Source of the DNA: Paenibacillus periandrae
GTDB taxonomy: Bacteria; Bacillota; Bacilli; Paenibacillales; NBRC-103111
Assembly: GCF_022458865.1 (NCBI RefSeq)
Contig: NZ_JAJNMU010000006.1
Span: forward strand, 310,001 to 374,000
DNA: 64,000 nt
Direction: 5' to 3'
Shown here: positions 60,060-64,000 of the stretch, in pieces
Layout of the letters: each line of letters begins with the position of its first letter
Numbering within the stretch: the stretch's first letter is position 1
Position numbers and translations under genes: made by a program
Notes under the pieces: generated by a model
What the model was told of the DNA's origin: nothing
What the model saw: the letters and a program-made list of their open reading frames with translations, nothing else
Databases searched by the model: none

Positions 60060-61063
60060 TACCCTCCGATCTGCGACATTCTGCGTAAAGTGGGACTATG
60101 ACTTTGCTGTTCACTTAACAGAGCTTTTGCCATTTCGTGACTCTCCGGCTTTACATCAAGTGCCTTCAGAAATAGCTCTGCTAATGCCAGATCATTGCCA
60201 ATACGAGAGCGCACATTAAATTCATCGGACCAGTAGAGACAGGGCTTAATGTTACCATCCGCCGTTAACCGCAGTCGGTTACACGTTTCGCAAAAGTGGT
60301 CACTAATCGGGTGAATTAAACCAAACGAACCGAGTGCACCTTCAATTCGATAATTTTGCGAGGGCCCATTTCCATACACCTCACCGGAAGGCAGAGCCGT
60401 CCATCCTCTTTCCACACATCTATCCATCACAGTCGTTAGAGGGACATATTTGCTTTTCCAATTCGAATCATCATGGCCGATTGGCATATATTCAATAAAC
60501 CGCACCTGTACATCGCGGGTCATAGTCATCATCAGAAAATCATCAATTTCATCATCATTCAAGCCCTTCATCAGGACTACATTCAGCTTGATCGGGTACA
60601 GACCCACACGATAAGCAGCCTCAATACTAGCCAATACGCGGTGAATATCACCGCCTCTTGTAATTAATGAAAATCGATCAGCACGTAGTGAATCCAAACT
60701 AATATTAATACGCGTTAATCCTGCTGCACGCAGTTTATCCGCTCTTTGTGCAAAATATATGCCATTCGTTGTCAAAGCAATATCTTCAATTCCGGGAATC
60801 GCGGATAGACGAGCAATAAGCTGCTCCAGATTTTTTCGAACCATCGGTTCTCCACCTGTAATCCTAAGCTTGCGCACACCGAGACCAGCGAGAACCCGTA
60901 CAACCTCAACTATTTCATCAAAGCTGAGCATTTTGTCCTCAGGCTCAAATTCCATACCTTCCTCAGGCATACAATAGACACAGCGCAGATTACAGCGGTC
61001 CGTAACGGAAATGCGCAAATAATCATGAACGCGGCCAAAACGATCCTCGAGTATATCCGCCAT
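60059..61063 (-). CDS. moaA: GTP 3',8-cyclase
   Basis: A 334-residue radical SAM enzyme for the first step of molybdenum cofactor synthesis, converting GTP to the 3',8-cyclo intermediate used by MoaC. The N-terminal [4Fe-4S] motif is DRCNLRCVYC; the C-terminal cluster lies in CETCNRLRLTADGNIKPCLY. The protein ends in the catalytic GG (MSQIGG). ATG at 61063 is seven bases after GGGGTG; another Met two codons earlier is possible. moaC, moaD and moaE are not in the window. Confidence 0.96.
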   Translation of the reverse strand: MADILEDRFGRVHDYLRISVTDRCNLRCVYCMPEEGMEFEPEDKMLSFDEIVEVVRVLAGLGVRKLRITGGEPMVRKNLEQLIARLSAIPGIEDIALTTNGIYFAQRADKLRAAGLTRINISLDSLRADRFSLITRGGDIHRVLASIEAAYRVGLYPIKLNVVLMKGLNDDEIDDFLMMTMTRDVQVRFIEYMPIGHDDSNWKSKYVPLTTVMDRCVERGWTALPSGEVYGNGPSQNYRIEGALGSFGLIHPISDHFCETCNRLRLTADGNIKPCLYWSDEFNVRSRIGNDLALAELFLKALDVKPESHEMAKALLSEQQSHSPTLRRMSQIGG

Positions 61064-61197
61064 ATGCATTCACCCCGTTTCCTTTAATTGTAAAATGGAA
61101 TTGATATATATGGAACGGCGTAATTTCAGAAGAATACTTACTCTTTATTATCGCACATCTTACAATCAAAAAGTAAATCAAGCATGAGTACCACAAT

Positions 61198-61812
61198 TTA
61201 TTTCACTGGCCCATGCAGTTTCTCCAAGTCAGCGGGTTCATTGACATTGACAATAAAATTCAACGGGATCTCCTGCTGCACGAACAAGGACTCTTCACCG
61301 ACTGCACTGCTCGCAAGCTCAATTAATGCCATCATCCGGTAGCACTCCTCATCCAGCAGCTGATCGATTATCGGCTTACAGGACCGATGATAAATCGCGT
61401 GCAGCGGCTGCAATCTGCCCGCAATCCGCGGCAGCGCAATCTTGTACGCCTCGCCTTTGCTGCGCCTCAGTTCCAGCAGCAGCTGAGCAGCTGCAGCCGA
61501 AGCAAAGGGCATATCACAAGCAACGACCCATAGCTCCTCGTACCTTGCCTCAGCCACTGCAGCTTGCAGACCTGCAAGCGGGCCTTTTCCAGGATGCAGA
61601 TCTCCAATGATCCGTACATTCACTTGCTGATTGGACAAAATCGGCTCGAAGAGCTCGGGTTGATTGGCTGCTATGATAATCTCACCGCACAGCGTACTCA
61701 GCTCTTCCAGCTGCCGCTCGATGAATCGCTTGCCATCCAGCTGCAGAAGCGCCTTCATGCTGCCGCCCATCCGACGGTTGCTGCCGCCGGCTAAAATGAC
61801 TCCAGAGATCAA
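61198..61812 (-). CDS. mobA: Molybdenum cofactor guanylyltransferase
   Basis: A 204-residue nucleotidyltransferase that adds GMP to the molybdenum cofactor. The nucleotide loop is ISGVILAGGSNRRMGGSMKALLQLDGK; VACDMPFASA is the metal site. The start is TTG at 61812, 11 bases after GGGAGG. An upstream ATG at 61857 would add 15 residues from a hairpin repeat and is rejected. It points to a bis-MGD enzyme elsewhere in the genome, as sulfite-oxidase-type enzymes do not need the GMP form. Confidence 0.9.
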   Translation of the reverse strand: MISGVILAGGSNRRMGGSMKALLQLDGKRFIERQLEELSTLCGEIIIAANQPELFEPILSNQQVNVRIIGDLHPGKGPLAGLQAAVAEARYEELWVVACDMPFASAAAAQLLLELRRSKGEAYKIALPRIAGRLQPLHAIYHRSCKPIIDQLLDEECYRMMALIELASSAVGEESLFVQQEIPLNFIVNVNEPADLEKLHGPVK

Positions 61813-61832
61813 AGTGCAATCACCCTCCCTAG

Positions 61833-62015
61833 CCCTCCCTTGAAGGGAGGGACCCAAAGGGCGCTGCCCTCTGGACTCCCTGTATCGTATGCACGTTTTA
61901 GTGTGTTATACACGCTTTTCGTCCCTACGGGACACGCTTACTTTGGTGCGGTTGACTCGTTTGTTGATTGACTGTGTATGTTCGGGGCGCTTCTCGTCCC
62001 TTACGGGACACGCTT
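61833..62015. repeat. Cluster of REP-like hairpins between mobA and the MOSC gene
   Basis: A hairpin CCCTCCCTT-G-AAGGGAGGG (61833-61851) is followed by GGGCGCTGCCC (about 61859-61869). Two direct repeats follow (61913-61939 and 61988-62015) of the form CGCTTYTCGTCCC then ACGGGACACGCTT, each with an internal GTCCC/GGGAC stem. They resemble extragenic palindromic elements and contain no gene. Confidence 0.65.
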
Positions 62016-62049
62016 GGTTTCGATTATTAAAACAATTAATCAAACAATC

Positions 62050-62691
62050 CTATTCGGGATTCTCTAAGCGTTTTTCGAAAAAAGCTCGCCAGCTGTCGGA
62101 CAGGGCACCGACAGATAGTAATTGGCGAATAGCGGTGGTATCGGACTTATCAACATATTTGAGACGATTGGCAGTAGTAACCGTGATAGCGAGCGGCTGT
62201 CTCTCGACCAGACGGAATGTTTGCCCTGCTGAGACACACCCCTCTTGCAGGACGCGAAAGTAATAACCGGTGTAGCCCGTTTCCTGCACCTGTACAGGGA
62301 GATCCTTGACTCCATGCTTAAGAGCAAGCTTAAAGCACGGCTGCCGAGGCTGGCTAAGCTGGACGACAGCTGAACCAATTTCATACGTATCCCCGATATG
62401 AATATCAGATTCGAGTAATCCCTCGATTGTAAAGTTTTCTCCAAACGCTCCATACGGAAGCTGCCGCTGCAGCTTTTCCTGCCAGTAGGTATAATGCTCG
62501 GCGCAATAGACGCAAACCGCTTTGTCTGCTCCACCGTGATTCACTAGGTCTGCCTGCCCATCTCCCTCCAACTGGGTCGTGGAGAGCAGCAGCTCCTGAC
62601 CTACGGGGTTTTTGAAAATTCCGGTTTGTACAGGCTTCCCCTGATAATCGACCGTAATCGGCATACTGATATTTAATGAAACCAGCTTCAT
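62050..62691 (-). CDS. MOSC-domain protein (YiiM/YuaD type)
   Basis: A 213-residue MOSC protein related to molybdenum cofactor sulfurase C-terminal domains. Key stretches are VCVYCAEHYTYW, GAFGENFTIEGLLESDIHIGDTYEIG and QLSQPRQPCFKLA with the conserved Cys. Relatives YiiM and YcbX use molybdenum cofactor to reduce N-hydroxylated compounds. ATG at 62691 is nine bases after GGGAGG; a Met two codons earlier is too close to it. It belongs to the cofactor cluster. Confidence 0.9.
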   Translation of the reverse strand: MKLVSLNISMPITVDYQGKPVQTGIFKNPVGQELLLSTTQLEGDGQADLVNHGGADKAVCVYCAEHYTYWQEKLQRQLPYGAFGENFTIEGLLESDIHIGDTYEIGSAVVQLSQPRQPCFKLALKHGVKDLPVQVQETGYTGYYFRVLQEGCVSAGQTFRLVERQPLAITVTTANRLKYVDKSDTTAIRQLLSVGALSDSWRAFFEKRLENPE

Positions 62692-62851
62692 GTCCATAAG
62701 CCTCCCGCTCGCCTGTCAGCTGTCCTGCGCGAGTTCTTTTCCTTCCACTATAAAATAAAAAGTCAGAGGAGGCTATAACCAAATTACTGAAACGCTTAGA
62801 TACGTTGTCTATCCCACATCGAAGCTCATACGGCAAAAGGAGCCAAACTGT

Positions 62852-64000
62852 CTAAGACAGCTTGCTCCCCGGTACCCAAGCATCATTATCATAGCCGCGA
62901 ACCTCCCAATAACCAATATGCTCTTCATTGATCAATTCAACAGCCTGCAGCCATTTGACCGATTTGTAAGCATACATTTTCGGGACGATCAGCCGGACAG
63001 GACCTCCCAATTGATTCGGAATCGGTTTGCCATCCATTAACACGGCAACCATGACATCTTCCATTTTGACCTGCTCCAATGATAAACAATCCGTATATAC
63101 CTTGTCGCCCGAATACATTTTGGCATAACGTGCTGTGCCCTTCACTCCAGCCATCTGAAGCAGCTCCGACAGCGGTATCCCTTCCCAGGTTACCTTATAC
63201 ACCGACCAGCCGGTCACACAATGAAAATCACTTACCTGTACCTTGCGCTTGAGCTGCATAAACTGTTCCCAGTTCCAGGTTATTGGTTTATCCACCAGAC
63301 CCGATATCGAAAACTGCCAGCTATCGCTCGAAAAGGCCGGGATATCCGTAACCGTATATACTCGGAACTCGCCTTTCAGACCTCCTCCGACAGGAGGACT
63401 CGATTCGGCAAGTGCAATAGGCTTTGGCTCCATTTGATTGGCATCGGACGCATAAATCTGATCCAGCCCAGCGCCCCCGGTGTCTGAAATACTTTTCATC
63501 CAACGGTAAAAATAAGGCCCTACACCGAATACAAGCAGCAGCCCCAATACGGTACGCAAAAAAGTCGCCCGCGAGATCGGTGCATTTTTCAAAAATTCCA
63601 CAAATTTTTGTGGACTCACAGCACTTGCTGCCACAATCTCGCCAGAACCAGACCCCGTTTCTGCTGCCGCCATACCCGTCATTTCCCGTTTATCCTTCAG
63701 CAGCTGTCTTGCTGCCTTCTGCTCCTCAGACCGCATCGTTTTGAGCCAACGGCTCCGTGAAATGGAATGATACAAGGCGTATGGGATTCCGATCCATGTG
63801 AACAAGTCATGCAGCACCAGCGAAACGTTACTCCACACTGGAGGCAGGTTGTGGAACTGCCACAGAATAAGCCCTGTAATCCCCCAGCCTAAGAGTAAAA
63901 ACAGCACAACCGCTAAATTCCACCGCTGCTTTAATCTCGTTTTGAGCTGCTTCCAATGCTTCGGAATCAACGGCAGGTACAAGGCGATGAGAACAATGGA
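62852..64000 (-). CDS. Membrane-anchored sulfite oxidase-like molybdoenzyme, N-terminus cut by window edge
   Basis: At least 382 codons; the frame stays open to the window edge (SIVLIALYLPLIPKHW precedes the first possible TTG at 63982), so the true start is outside. The N-terminal part has two to three membrane helices with paired His (LHDLFTWIGIPYALYHSISR), resembling a cytochrome b-type anchor. A basic linker and one more helix (about 150-167) follow. The C-terminal domain is a sulfite-oxidase fold with the cofactor-ligand Cys in DFHCVTGWSVYKVTWEGIPL and the end GYWEVRGYDNDAWVPG. It could act on extracellular sulfoxides or related oxyanions. Confidence 0.85.
   Translation of the reverse strand, partial: SIVLIALYLPLIPKHWKQLKTRLKQRWNLAVVLFLLLGWGITGLILWQFHNLPPVWSNVSLVLHDLFTWIGIPYALYHSISRSRWLKTMRSEEQKAARQLLKDKREMTGMAAAETGSGSGEIVAASAVSPQKFVEFLKNAPISRATFLRTVLGLLLVFGVGPYFYRWMKSISDTGGAGLDQIYASDANQMEPKPIALAESSPPVGGGLKGEFRVYTVTDIPAFSSDSWQFSISGLVDKPITWNWEQFMQLKRKVQVSDFHCVTGWSVYKVTWEGIPLSELLQMAGVKGTARYAKMYSGDKVYTDCLSLEQVKMEDVMVAVLMDGKPIPNQLGGPVRLIVPKMYAYKSVKWLQAVELINEEHIGYWEVRGYDNDAWVPGSKLS

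Noticed and set aside
61813..61857. Earlier ATG start for mobA
   Set aside because: The extra residues come from the GGGAGGG hairpin repeat and do not match the MobA family; the TTG at 61812 has the better ribosome site.

Overview
The window looks like chromosomal DNA of an endospore-forming, low-to-mid GC Bacillota, most likely a Paenibacillus or close relative. The evidence is a small acid-soluble spore protein (sspI), a YheC/YheD ATP-grasp spore protein, an S-layer-anchored (SLH) glycoside hydrolase, a YesM/YesN-regulated oligosaccharide importer, an expanded liaIH-FSR envelope-stress operon, strong AGGAGG-type ribosome sites with frequent TTG/GTG starts, and U-tract terminators. No rRNA, tRNA or CRISPR array was recognised.

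Layout. (1) 1-14.4 kb: a carbohydrate locus. A minus-strand operon encodes two ABC permeases, a lipoprotein binding protein and a glycosidase cut by the window edge. Divergent from it is a 1694-residue secreted enzyme with two tandem GH39-like modules and three SLH domains, followed by a YesN-type regulator and YesM-type kinase. Four similar cre-like operators flank these units. (2) 14.4-18.7 kb: a decaying stretch with a broken short-chain dehydrogenase, a second gene remnant, lrgAB, a TIM-barrel sugar epimerase and a pair of about 67-bp direct repeats. (3) 18.7-20.7 kb: an rRNA methyltransferase, the K+ channel regulator KtrC and sspI. (4) 20.7-25.4 kb: a LacI-controlled operon of two Gfo/Idh/MocA dehydrogenases and a ThuA-like protein; the LacI gene appears to start at ATT. 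(5) 25.5-30.9 kb: an OmpR-type two-component pair, then a Fur-box-controlled siderophore uptake operon without its own ATPase. (6) 31-38.5 kb: YceI-like protein, spore ATP-grasp protein, a membrane protein, release factor 3, a metallophosphoesterase, zwf and a GNAT. (7) 38.5-45.6 kb: a 29-residue membrane peptide, an orphan FliD-like protein, an ECF sigma/anti-sigma module with a small sigma-region-2-like third gene, and a WG-repeat protein with an RsiV-like C-terminus. (8) 45.8-50.8 kb: a seven-gene lia operon with two PspA/IM30 proteins and a PspC protein. (9) 51-58.8 kb: cbiZ, an Eis-like acetyltransferase, a second ECF sigma/RskA-type anti-sigma pair, helD and an MFS exporter with a long structured leader. 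(10) 58.8-64 kb: molybdenum cofactor genes moaA-moeA, mobA, a MOSC protein and a membrane-anchored sulfite-oxidase-like enzyme cut by the right edge.

Working together: region 1 is best read as a sense-degrade-import unit in which the surface enzyme releases oligosaccharides, the YesMN pair senses them, the ABC importer takes them up and the intracellular glycosidase finishes the job. Regions 7 and 8 are dominated by envelope-stress signalling. Region 10 couples cofactor synthesis to a molybdoenzyme. Functions come from motif and family recognition by eye; no database search was run.
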